A stretch of 6,807 nt of DNA from CAZGLK01 sp964526375 (GCA_964526375.1 CAZGLK010000041.1:1-6807); one strand, 5' to 3'. Counted from the first letter of the stretch, positions 1 to 4,467 are shown. Notes: a model not told the origin generated them from the letters alone. Numbers and translations: made by a program.

Positions 1-1980
1 ATTTTTTTTGGCTCTTCTAGCCGCGGCTCGCTGGCCCGGGCCAGCGTGGCTATGGCTTTTGACGGCTCTGGCGAGGCCGGTTTGGGCATGGAGGAGATGG
101 AGTTGATGCGGGAGGTGGACCGCAGTGGCGAGAACGGCTACTGGCTTAACAACCGGCGGGTGCGTCTGGCAGATTTAGAAAGTTTTTTGGCCAAGTCGGG
201 CATTGGCGGGAGTTCTTTTAGGGTGCTGTCGCAGGGTATGTCGGACAGATTTTTAAACTTGTCGCCCGAAGAGTTTAGGGCTTTTGTGGAGGAAGCCGCC
301 GGCGTAAAAGATTTCCAGGATAAAAAACACTCGGCGGTTTTAAAAATAAAAAACACCGAAGATAATTTAGGGCGCGTGGAGGGAATATTGGCTGAACTTG
401 AGCCTCAACTTAAACTTTTAAAGCGCGAACGCGAGCGCTTGTCTAAAAAAGAAGAATACGGCCAGGAGCTAAAGTCGCTGTCCCGGCAATACTTTGGTTC
501 AAAATATCACGCCATGCTGGCGGCGGAGCGAAAGCTGGAAGAAAAGCGGCGCGATTTGAAAACACAGCTTAAGCCGTTAGGCGAGGCGGTGGCCGGATTA
601 CGCCGGGAGCTGTTTTCGTTTGACAAAAAAACCGCCGAGCAGGCGGAGCTGGCCAAACTGGCGGCCGAGATCAGAAATTTGGAAGCCGAGGATAATCGCT
701 TAATGAAAGAAACTATTGCCGAGGAGGGCAAAATTGACTTGGAAAAAGAGCGAGAAAAACAGCGCCTGCCGGTTAGTGTGGAATATTTGAAAGAAAAAAT
801 CAGCGGTTGGGTGGGTAAATTGAATGTGGACTTTAAGAGGCTGGACGCCAATCAGCTGCGGCAATTGCTGGCTGAGCTTTACGCCGGTCTTAAAGCTCTT
901 TTGGAAACCATTGAAAAGGGCGTGGCGGCGCCGGATCATGTCCAAAAACTCGCCTTGTTGCAGGATGGCTTGCATAAGCTTTTAACGCGGCACAACATGG
1001 TTAAACAACAGTCGGAGGAATTGCGTTTGGCCCGCGCGGGCATGGAAAAGTTTATACTGGAAGAGCGACTGGTAACATTGGCCAAAGAAAAGTCTTACCG
1101 CGAAAAAGAGGCCGAGTTGGTTGTACTGGAGGGCGCGTCGCGCCAGCTGGAACTGGAGGAGGAGAAACTAAAACTGCATCAGCAAAAATTTCACCAGGAT
1201 CTTGCGGCTGTGGGCGGTATCACTTTGGCAGATGTATTGGATAACCAGGCGGATCAAGCCGGCCGGCCAGTTTTGGCCTTGGCGGCGGCCAATAAATCTG
1301 CCGATTTGGCGGCGTTGGAAGAGCGTATTTGGAAACTAAAACGGCGCATGGATGAGATTGGGTTGATTGACGAGAAAGTCGCGAAAGATTACGAAGCCGT
1401 TAACGAGCGCTTTGAGTTTTTGTCGCGCGAGGCCGGTGATCTTAAGGCCAGCTTGGGTTCGCTCCAGCATTTGATTAAAGATTTGGATAAACAGATAAAC
1501 GGTTGTTACCGCACTACTTTGGCAGATATGAGCCGGGCGTTCGGGGATTATTTTAGACTGATTTTTGGAGGAGGCAAAGCTTCTCTTTCGGAATCAGGAA
1601 TTAGGAATCAGGAATTAGGAGATGAGGACGGAGAGGGAGAATCGGGAGGTGTTGAGATTAAACTGGAATTGCCGGGCAAAAAAGTAAAAAGCTTAAACAC
1701 CTTGTCGGGTGGCGAAAGAACTTTAACTTCCATCGCGCTTCTGTTTGCTTTGGTAAGCATCCGCCAGCCGCCGCTTTTGGTGTTAGACGAAATAGACGCC
1801 GCTTTGGATGAAACCAACACCCAAAAATTTATTCGCCTGCTTAAAGACCTTTCCCGCCAAACCCAGTTTGTGGTTATTACCCACAACCGCGAAACCATGC
1901 GCGGCGCCGACGCTCTTTATGGCGTTTCCATGAAAGACGGCATTTCACATCTGCTGTCGCTTAGGTTGCAATCTGTTTAG
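1..1980 (+). CDS. smc: Chromosome segregation ATPase SMC, 5'-truncated by window edge, unusually short
   Basis: SMC proteins dimerise, bind ATP between head domains and organise or segregate the chromosome. The reading frame is open from base 1, and the residues before the GTG at 46 (IFFGSSSR) match the family's conserved head segment, so that GTG is internal and the true start lies upstream. The Walker A loop is therefore not visible. In order: rest of the N-terminal head (about 1-110, including EEAAGVKDF), charged coiled coil (about 110-500), then the C-terminal head with FGGGKA, ABC signature LSGGE (568-572), Walker B LLVLDEID (592-599), D-loop ALDE (601-604) and the H-switch VITHN. Only 659 residues are visible. 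Adding about 65 for the missing start gives about 720, against roughly 1,150-1,190 for typical SMC. I see no typical glycine-rich hinge; the middle is predicted helical. A repeat-derived loop sits at about 530-541. RecN or another SMC-like ATPase is less likely given the head motifs. Confidence 0.93.
   Translation: MFFGSSSRGSLARASVAMAFDGSGEAGLGMEEMELMREVDRSGENGYWLNNRRVRLADLESFLAKSGIGGSSFRVLSQGMSDRFLNLSPEEFRAFVEEAAGVKDFQDKKHSAVLKIKNTEDNLGRVEGILAELEPQLKLLKRERERLSKKEEYGQELKSLSRQYFGSKYHAMLAAERKLEEKRRDLKTQLKPLGEAVAGLRRELFSFDKKTAEQAELAKLAAEIRNLEAEDNRLMKETIAEEGKIDLEKEREKQRLPVSVEYLKEKISGWVGKLNVDFKRLDANQLRQLLAELYAGLKALLETIEKGVAAPDHVQKLALLQDGLHKLLTRHNMVKQQSEELRLARAGMEKFILEERLVTLAKEKSYREKEAELVVLEGASRQLELEEEKLKLHQQKFHQDLAAVGGITLADVLDNQADQAGRPVLALAAANKSADLAALEERIWKLKRRMDEIGLIDEKVAKDYEAVNERFEFLSREAGDLKASLGSLQHLIKDLDKQINGCYRTTLADMSRAFGDYFRLIFGGGKASLSESGIRNQELGDEDGEGESGGVEIKLELPGKKVKSLNTLSGGERTLTSIALLFALVSIRQPPLLVLDEIDAALDETNTQKFIRLLKDLSRQTQFVVITHNRETMRGADALYGVSMKDGISHLLSLRLQSV
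1590..1617 (+). repeat. Tandem heptamer repeat inside smc
   Basis: Four 7-nt units lie head to tail: GGAATCA, GGAATTA, GGAATCA, GGAATTA. This is also a perfect duplication of a 14-mer. They are translated as part of a hydrophilic loop (SGIRNQELG) between FGGGKA and VEIKLELPGKK of the C-terminal head, a place where other SMC proteins vary in length. The reverse-complement unit AATTCCT is repeated in the murA-trmD gap, so a noncoding repeat appears to have entered a coding gene without breaking the frame. Confidence 0.8.
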
Positions 1981-2030
1981 AATTTTTTTAAAACAGGTAT
2001 ATTTAAAACAAGAGATAGTTCTTTAAACAG

Positions 2031-2040
2031 AGGAGGTGAT
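2031..2040 (+). promoter_or_regulatory. Perfect Shine-Dalgarno sequence
   Basis: AGGAGGTGAT is fully complementary to the usual 3' end of bacterial 16S rRNA and lies 5 nt before the ATG at 2046. It fixes that start and contrasts with the core genes nearby, which lack such a site. Confidence 0.85.
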
Positions 2041-2045
2041 TTCTC

Positions 2046-2276
2046 ATGGGTTTACGCTGTTGGTTGTTTGGCCATAAGGTCACAGGCCGAATTGTTAAAG
2101 AAGGTTATTCGACTTCCTACGGAGAGCTTGTGGATGGTTGGAGATATTATTGTGCTTGTTGTTCAACAACGGACGAGTATCCGAATAGGAACAATGTTTT
2201 CCGGAGAAGTTGTATCCTGCTTTGGTTCCGCAGATGGCGAAACCAAAGGCGTTTCCTCAGTTATCAAAGAAAGTAG
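2046..2276 (+). CDS. Small Cys/His-containing protein, putative zinc-binding, function unknown
   Basis: A 76-residue protein I cannot assign to a named family with certainty. It opens with MGLRCWLFGHK and later has WRYYCACC, giving C5, H10, C36 and C39 as a plausible zinc-binding set (C-x4-H and C-x2-C). This arrangement, a short CxxxxGHK start and a later YCxxC, recalls small phage and prophage zinc proteins of the DUF1660 type; that comparison is from memory. The C-terminal third is very basic and aromatic (many Arg and Trp), as if for nucleic-acid contact. The start is set by a perfect ribosome binding site. The gene begins 65 nt after smc and is followed by two hairpins, so it may be a unit of its own. 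I see no convincing promoter in the gap. An overlapping frame from 2068 has no ribosome binding site. Confidence 0.6.
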   Translation: MGLRCWLFGHKVTGRIVKEGYSTSYGELVDGWRYYCACCSTTDEYPNRNNVFRRSCILLWFRRWRNQRRFLSYQRK

Positions 2277-2295
2277 TCGGTCGTTAAATAATAAA

Positions 2296-2331
2296 CCCCC
2301 ACCTTTTTGGAAAACTCTAAAAAGGTGCGGG
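2296..2331 (+). terminator. Hairpin after the small Cys/His gene
   Basis: CACCTTTTT (2300-2308) pairs with AAAAAGGTG (2319-2327) around a 10-nt loop. After one C-C mismatch the stem gains CCC/GGG (2296-2298 with 2329-2331). No T-run follows directly, so on its own it is a weak terminator or an mRNA 3' stabiliser next to the stronger one at 2339-2367. Confidence 0.5.
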
Positions 2332-2338
2332 ATAAATC

Positions 2339-2367
2339 AAACAGCTTGACCAGCTGTTTTTGTTTTT
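2339..2367 (+). terminator. Intrinsic terminator
   Basis: AAACAGCT (2339-2346) pairs with AGCTGTTT (2352-2359) around the loop TGACC. The T-rich tract TTTTTGTTTTT runs through the end of the stem to 2367. It should end transcripts of the small Cys/His gene, and possibly of smc. Confidence 0.75.
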
Positions 2368-2457
2368 CGGGGAGACAAGGTTTCTATTTCCCGCGATCGC
2401 TGGATTTGGTAACCAAGATCAACCGATGAGAATTTGAGGTGGGCGTGTTTCCACAAT

Positions 2458-2484
2458 TTGACGCGGTTGTCGGGTGGGTATAGT
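2458..2484 (+). promoter_or_regulatory. Probable promoter of the zinc-ribbon gene
   Basis: TTGACG (2458-2463) and TATAGT (2479-2484) are separated by 15 nt, slightly short of the usual 17. The -10 box ends 8 nt before the ATG at 2493. Transcription would start about at the start codon, which suggests a leaderless mRNA. Confidence 0.5.
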
Positions 2485-2492
2485 GTAGATTC

Positions 2493-2702
2493 ATGAGAGT
2501 AACAAAGTGCGATTTGTGCAAAAAATCTATCAAAGGCGAGGCGGTCAATGTTGGAGTCGGTTTTTATCGTAGGGCCGAATTATGTATCAGTTGCGGCAAG
2601 CCCGTTTTGGATTTTCTGAATCGGCACAAACTTTCCATGCCAGAGGATTCTGTCGGCAAGATAAAATCTTTTATAAAAAGAGAAAGAACCGCGCGCGTTT
2701 GA
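2493..2702 (+). CDS. Small zinc-ribbon protein, hypothetical
   Basis: A 69-residue protein with two clear metal-binding knuckles: CDLC (C6, C9) and CISC (C31, C34). The spacing is that of a one-domain zinc ribbon, followed by a basic helical tail ending KIKSFIKRERTARV. Such ribbons usually bind nucleic acid or protein partners; no specific function can be given. It has its own likely promoter with the -10 box 8 nt before the ATG and no Shine-Dalgarno sequence, consistent with leaderless translation. Its stop codon TGA (2700-2702) lies within the -35 box of the rpsP promoter, so the two genes are packed tightly but probably transcribed from separate promoters. Read-through into rpsP is possible because no terminator lies before that promoter. 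Confidence is high that it is a gene and low on its role. Confidence 0.75.
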   Translation: MRVTKCDLCKKSIKGEAVNVGVGFYRRAELCISCGKPVLDFLNRHKLSMPEDSVGKIKSFIKRERTARV

Positions 2703-2727
2703 CCCTGTAGATATTATCTGATAGAAT
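2699..2727 (+). promoter_or_regulatory. Promoter of rpsP
   Basis: TTGACC (2699-2704) and TAGAAT (2722-2727) have the ideal 17-nt spacing. The -35 box overlaps the stop codon of the upstream zinc-ribbon gene. Transcription is expected to begin near 2734, exactly where the GCT-heptamer repeat starts. Confidence 0.75.
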
Positions 2728-2733
2728 GTTTAG

Positions 2734-2770
2734 GCTGGTGGCTATTAGCTAAAAGCTATTAGCTTTTTTT
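2734..2770 (+). promoter_or_regulatory. Heptamer repeat forming a terminator-like hairpin in the rpsP leader
   Basis: Five 7-nt units begin with GCT: GCTGGTG, GCTATTA, GCTAAAA, GCTATTA, GCTTTTT. They allow two mutually exclusive hairpins. In one, 2741-2750 pairs with 2754-2763 (one T-T mismatch, AAA loop) and is followed by seven T, which looks like an intrinsic terminator. In the other, AAAAGCT (2751-2757) pairs with AGCTTTT (2761-2767). The T-run ends 2 nt before the rpsP ATG and downstream of its promoter, so this is either an attenuator or a repeat that happens to look like one. Confidence 0.5.
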
Positions 2771-2772
2771 GT

Positions 2773-3219
2773 ATGTTAGTAATCCGTTTACAACGAGTTG
2801 GCAAGAAGCATCAGGCTTCGTTTAGAATTGTTTTGCAAGACAGCCGTTGGAAACCCAAGGGCAAGAGTTTGGAACTCTTGGGGTTTTATAATCCCCGCAC
2901 CAAAGAAAAGCAGATTCAAGAGGAACGAGTTAAGTTCTGGATTGAGCGCGGCGCTCAACCGTCAGCCACTTTGCACAATATATTTGTGGATCTGGGCATT
3001 CTGCCCGGGCCCAAAGTAAAAGCCGGAGGTTCTAAAAAGGGCAAGGACGCAGCCAAGAAAGAGAGCGAAGCAAAACCCGCCGAGGCAGTAGCGGATTTTG
3101 TCTCACCGAAGTCGGACTTCGTCCAGCCGAAGGCGGAAGAGATCGCTCCGATAGAAGAGGAAGAAAAGGCAGAAGAAAAGGAAGTGGAAAAAGAGACACC
3201 TGAAGCTGTTCCAAGCTAA
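2773..3219 (+). CDS. rpsP: 30S ribosomal protein S16 with acidic C-terminal extension
   Basis: S16 is a small-subunit protein that helps 30S assembly by binding 16S rRNA. Residues 1-80 match the family: MLVIRLQRVGKK start, FRIVLQDSRW, LGFYNPRTK, VKFWIERGAQPSATLHNIF. The usual length is about 80-90 residues. Here the protein has 148, with a tail (about 81-148) rich in Lys, Ala and then Glu that looks disordered. A 15-nt palindrome falls in the tail and codes for part of SPKSDFVQPK. The start is chosen because the conserved first residues begin there. No Shine-Dalgarno sequence precedes it; a T-run does. A good promoter lies at 2699-2727, and a perfect inverted repeat covers the stop codon. In many bacteria rpsP sits beside khpA, rimM and trmD; here khpA follows 1.3 kb later, after other genes. 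Confidence 0.95.
   Translation: MLVIRLQRVGKKHQASFRIVLQDSRWKPKGKSLELLGFYNPRTKEKQIQEERVKFWIERGAQPSATLHNIFVDLGILPGPKVKAGGSKKGKDAAKKESEAKPAEAVADFVSPKSDFVQPKAEEIAPIEEEEKAEEKEVEKETPEAVPS
3107..3121 (+). repeat. Palindrome inside the rpsP tail
   Basis: CGAAGTC (3107-3113) and GACTTCG (3115-3121) are exact inverted arms around a single G. A degenerate relative, CCGAAGGCGG, lies a few bases on. The element is in frame within the low-complexity tail of S16, where insertion would do least harm. Confidence 0.6.
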
Positions 3220-3258
3220 GCTTACCACAGCGTCTAGAATGTGGTAAGCTTAGCTTGG
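3211..3258 (+). repeat. Perfect 19-bp inverted repeat at the rpsP stop codon
   Basis: The arm at 3211-3229 (starting CCAAGCTAAG) is the exact reverse complement of the arm at 3240-3258 (ending TTAGCTTGG), with a 10-nt spacer at 3230-3239. The left arm contains the last two codons and the TAA stop of rpsP. No T-run follows, so it is not a typical terminator. It may protect the mRNA 3' end, be an RNase III site, or be an inserted palindromic element. Confidence 0.85.
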
Positions 3259-3311
3259 GAATGATAGAGTTCTTTGAAAATAGGTTCTTGTTCTTTATTC
3301 TTATAAAATCT

Positions 3312-3320
3312 AAGGAGGTG
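3312..3320 (+). promoter_or_regulatory. Perfect Shine-Dalgarno sequence
   Basis: AAGGAGGTG ends 6 nt before the ATG at 3327 and selects that start over the in-frame ATG at 3255, which lies in the right arm of the inverted repeat. The motif AGTTCTTT (A/G) AAA occurs upstream both here and before the small Cys/His gene. Confidence 0.8.
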
Positions 3321-3326
3321 AGAGTG

Positions 3327-3527
3327 ATGTTAGAAAGGTCTTTTCTTAAATTCATCGTCCAAGTGTTGATGGCCGAGTTTTTGGCGATCTTGACTGTACT
3401 TATGTGTTTTAGAGGCGATTTGTCGAAGGAGCTAGGTCCCTGGCTGACGACTATTGTTCCGGTCGGCTATCTTACAGGAATGATGGCTATACTTGGAAAC
3501 TTTGGTCGCAATGTTAATAGGAGGTGA
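3327..3527 (+). CDS. Small two-helix membrane protein, function unknown
   Basis: A 66-residue protein with two hydrophobic segments, about residues 6-27 (FLKFIVQVLMAEF...VLMCF) and about 41-62 (PWLTTIVPVGYLTGMMAIL), joined by a short charged turn RGDLSKELG and ending in NVNRR. The layout fits a helical hairpin in the cytoplasmic membrane. Holin-like, toxin-like and accessory-subunit roles all fit such a shape, and nothing in the sequence chooses among them. The start is set by the ribosome binding site at 3312-3320. A GTG directly before the ATG is also possible. The gene follows the rpsP inverted repeat and ends 12 nt before a terminator, so it may be a unit of its own; no strong promoter is visible, although TATAAAAT occurs at 3302-3309. 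A second ribosome-binding-like AGGAGGTGAG overlaps its stop codon but leads to no gene. Confidence 0.65.
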   Translation: MLERSFLKFIVQVLMAEFLAILTVLMCFRGDLSKELGPWLTTIVPVGYLTGMMAILGNFGRNVNRR

Positions 3528-3537
3528 GATTTACCGA

Positions 3538-3570
3538 GACCGAGGTCAGAACAATTTGACCTCGGTTTTT
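3538..3570 (+). terminator. Intrinsic terminator, overlapping the next promoter
   Basis: ACCGAGGTCA (3539-3548) pairs perfectly with TGACCTCGGT (3557-3566) around an 8-nt loop, with a possible G-T pair at the base, and is followed by a T-run to 3570. It ends the transcript of the membrane-protein gene. Its right arm also carries the -35 box of the toxin-antitoxin promoter. Confidence 0.85.
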
Positions 3571-3584
3571 ATTCTTGTTACAAT
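3556..3584 (+). promoter_or_regulatory. Promoter of the toxin-antitoxin operon
   Basis: TTGACC (3556-3561) and TACAAT (3579-3584) are 17 nt apart, and TGT before the -10 box makes an extended -10. Transcription should begin near 3591, giving a leader of about 47 nt before the antitoxin ATG. The -10 box begins the 28-nt direct repeat found again at 4310. Confidence 0.8.
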
Positions 3585-3606
3585 GCATTTGATTCGTAAC
3601 CGAAAG
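3579..3606 (+). repeat. 28-nt direct repeat, copy 1
   Basis: These 28 bases (TACAATGCATTTG through AACCGAAAG) are identical to 4310-4337. They cover the -10 box, the expected start of transcription and the first part of the transcript. In this copy the right arm of the hairpin seen after copy 2 is missing. Confidence 0.9.
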
Positions 3607-3637
3607 TTGCGATTCGCGCGTTCATATCTACAATCGT

Positions 3638-3886
3638 ATGCCGATCATAAGCATTAAACTGCCTGCGGAGAATTTTATGAGAATCAGAAAGCAGGCCCAT
3701 AAAGAAGGGTTTAAGAATCCAACCGATTGGACCAGGTTTTTGATTGAGAAGAATTTATTTCTTGAAGAATCTCCTCATTTAAAGCCATCGGAGATTATTA
3801 CTCAAATGGAAAAAACCGGTCTATACCGAGATGGGTTCTTAAAAGATCTAAAAAAATCGCTGGAATATGCTGATAAGACCTCTTAA
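3638..3886 (+). CDS. Putative antitoxin of a type II toxin-antitoxin pair
   Basis: An 82-residue protein beginning MPIISIKLPAENFMRIRK. The start resembles the short beta strand of ribbon-helix-helix antitoxins (ISIKLPAE), followed by helices (FMRIRKQAHKEG and PTDWTRFLIEKN). The later part (about 45-82) is charged and could wrap the toxin. Antitoxins of this kind neutralise the partner toxin and repress their own operon. The call rests mainly on position: the next gene, a RelE/ParE-type toxin, starts 20 nt before this one ends, in another frame, which points to translational coupling. No Shine-Dalgarno sequence precedes the ATG. A strong promoter lies at 3556-3584. The family name is uncertain. 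Confidence 0.65.
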   Translation: MPIISIKLPAENFMRIRKQAHKEGFKNPTDWTRFLIEKNLFLEESPHLKPSEIITQMEKTGLYRDGFLKDLKKSLEYADKTS

Positions 3887-4115
3887 CGGAAAAATTGAAA
3901 GGTGGTTAAAAAGATTTAACCTTGCCGATAAATTCGCCAAACAGAAAATTATTTTTGAGTCCAATATCTTGCATCCAGGTTTGAACGTGGAAAAGTTAGA
4001 GCCCAAGAACATTGGGCTCTACTCTTTTAGGGTTGATAAAAAGTACAGAGCGATTTTTAGAATCAGAGATGGTTCGGCCGAGATCATTCATATCACTAAA
4101 CATTATGAAAAGTGA
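3867..4115 (+). CDS. RelE/ParE-superfamily toxin
   Basis: An 82-residue protein with the fold pattern of RelE/ParE toxins: N-terminal helices (IERWLKRFNLADKFAKQK), the linker HPGLNVEKLEP, then the strands LYSFRVDKKYRAIFRI and AEIIHITKHYEK, the conserved C-terminal ending of the superfamily. RelE members cut mRNA on the ribosome and ParE members poison DNA gyrase; the sequence alone does not tell me which applies. Length is typical and no break is seen, so it is probably functional. It overlaps the upstream antitoxin gene by 20 nt. Downstream is a GC-rich hairpin. The pair sits between rpsP and khpA, which are neighbours in many bacteria, suggesting it was inserted there. MLIR at 3867 is the only good start; an overlap this long is common in such pairs. 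Confidence 0.8.
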   Translation: MLIRPLNGKIERWLKRFNLADKFAKQKIIFESNILHPGLNVEKLEPKNIGLYSFRVDKKYRAIFRIRDGSAEIIHITKHYEK

Positions 4116-4119
4116 AGCC

Positions 4120-4139
4120 CCGCCGACAGGAGTCGGCGG
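4120..4139 (+). terminator. GC-rich hairpin after the toxin gene
   Basis: CCGCCGAC (4120-4127) pairs with GTCGGCGG (4132-4139) around the loop AGGA, only 4 nt after the toxin stop codon. The following bases are not T-rich, so it is a weak terminator or a 3'-end stem. GGTTCC (4138-4143) can instead pair with GGAACC (4165-4170). Confidence 0.5.
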
Positions 4140-4171
4140 TTCCTACCATGCCTAAGGGCGGAGCGGAACCC

Positions 4172-4269
4172 CGCACCGAAAGCCGATTCCTTGAACCATT
4201 CATCCGCCAACCCAGCAACTTAACCAGTTAAATTACTGGGCAGGCAGGAGCTGGCGGTTTTCTGGTGCG
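4172..4269 (+). repeat. Nested inverted repeats, possible structured RNA
   Basis: Three sets of arms are nested: CGCACC (4172-4177) with GGTGCG (4264-4269), CCGCCA (4204-4209) with TGGCGG (4252-4257), and CCCAG (4211-4215) with CTGGG (4236-4240). The centre also allows CCAGT (4224-4228) with ACTGG (4235-4239). TTTT follows the second set at 4258-4261, so part of it could end transcription. It matches no RNA family I recognise, and chance folding is not excluded. Confidence 0.35.
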
Positions 4270-4286
4270 TTGGGTAATTCGTTTAT

Positions 4287-4315
4287 TTGACTCCTATTTT
4301 TTGTTTTGCTACAAT
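4287..4315 (+). promoter_or_regulatory. Strong promoter upstream of the tandem hairpins
   Basis: TTGACT (4287-4292) and TACAAT (4310-4315) are 17 nt apart with an extended -10 (TGC before TACAAT). The layout matches the toxin-antitoxin promoter at 3556-3584. Transcription would begin near 4322, right at the tandem hairpins, over 200 nt before khpA. Confidence 0.75.
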
Positions 4316-4337
4316 GCATTTGATTCGTAACCGAAAG
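4310..4337 (+). repeat. 28-nt direct repeat, copy 2
   Basis: Identical to 3579-3606, 731 nt upstream. The two copies bracket the whole toxin-antitoxin module. The last bases, CCGAAAG, form most of the left stem of the first tandem hairpin. Confidence 0.9.
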
Positions 4338-4430
4338 CTAAATTCGTATATTCGTAGGAAGCTTTCGGAGGTTTAATTCGTAACCGAAAACTGTGATTCG
4401 TATATTCGTTCCCAGTTTTCGGAGAAAAGG
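4323..4430 (+). ncRNA. Two tandem hairpins with shared loop and covarying stems (candidate structured RNA)
   Basis: Two similar units lie in a row, each starting ATTCGTAACCGAAA (4323 and 4376). Hairpin 1 pairs CCGAAAGCT (4331-4339) with AGCTTTCGG (4360-4368); hairpin 2 pairs CCGAAAACTG (4384-4393) with CAGTTTTCGG (4413-4422). Both loops, 20 and 19 nt, contain ATTCGTATATTCGT (4342-4355 and 4396-4409). The stems differ in bases yet stay fully paired, which supports selection on RNA or cruciform structure. Each right arm is followed by a purine-rich GGAG stretch. A strong promoter ends just upstream, so the region is probably transcribed, either as a small RNA or as part of the khpA leader. I recognise no known family. 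Confidence 0.5.
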
Positions 4431-4438
4431 TCGTTATT

Positions 4439-4467
4439 TTGAAAAGATTGTTGCTCTTGATGATACT
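4439..4467 (+). promoter_or_regulatory. Possible promoter of khpA
   Basis: TTGAAA (4439-4444) and GATACT (4462-4467) are 17 nt apart. Transcription would begin near 4474 and give a leader of about 60 nt. The same bases can be read as a tiny open frame, so this call is moderate. Confidence 0.4.

Noticed and set aside
46..48. GTG at 46 as the start of smc
   Set aside because: The frame is open to base 1 and the preceding residues match the conserved SMC head, so the gene continues beyond the window.
1973..1996. Terminator directly after smc
   Set aside because: CTGTTT and AAACAG flank a T-run, but the T-run is in the loop and not after the stem, unlike an intrinsic terminator.
2068..2349. A 93-codon open frame starting at ATG 2068, overlapping the small Cys/His gene
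   Set aside because: It has no ribosome binding site, its last part would run through the hairpin at 2296-2331 and into the terminator stem, and the frame from 2046 has a perfect ribosome site and a Cys/His pattern.
3255..3326. Longer start (ATG 3255) for the small membrane protein
   Set aside because: It lies in the right arm of the perfect inverted repeat with no ribosome binding site; the ATG at 3327 has an ideal one.
3032..3355. Open frames on the - strand opposite smc, rpsP, khpA and murA
   Set aside because: They overlap well-supported genes, show no recognisable protein features and lack ribosome binding sites; they reflect base composition of the + strand genes.
3517..3535. Second strong ribosome binding site AGGAGGTGAG as sign of another gene after 3527
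   Set aside because: No usable start codon or sensible protein follows at the right distance; the terminator at 3538 comes next.
3607..3634. Second promoter (TTGCGA, 16 nt, TACAAT) before the antitoxin
   Set aside because: Its transcript would begin at or after the antitoxin ATG at 3638, and a much better promoter lies at 3556-3584.
4141..4270. tRNA, tmRNA or other known RNA in the gap after the toxin
   Set aside because: No cloverleaf, T-loop consensus or tag-peptide frame could be found on either strand; only nested inverted arms are visible.
4323..4430. CRISPR array
   Set aside because: There are only two units, repeats and spacers are not separated, the units are hairpins with differing stems, and no cas gene is present.
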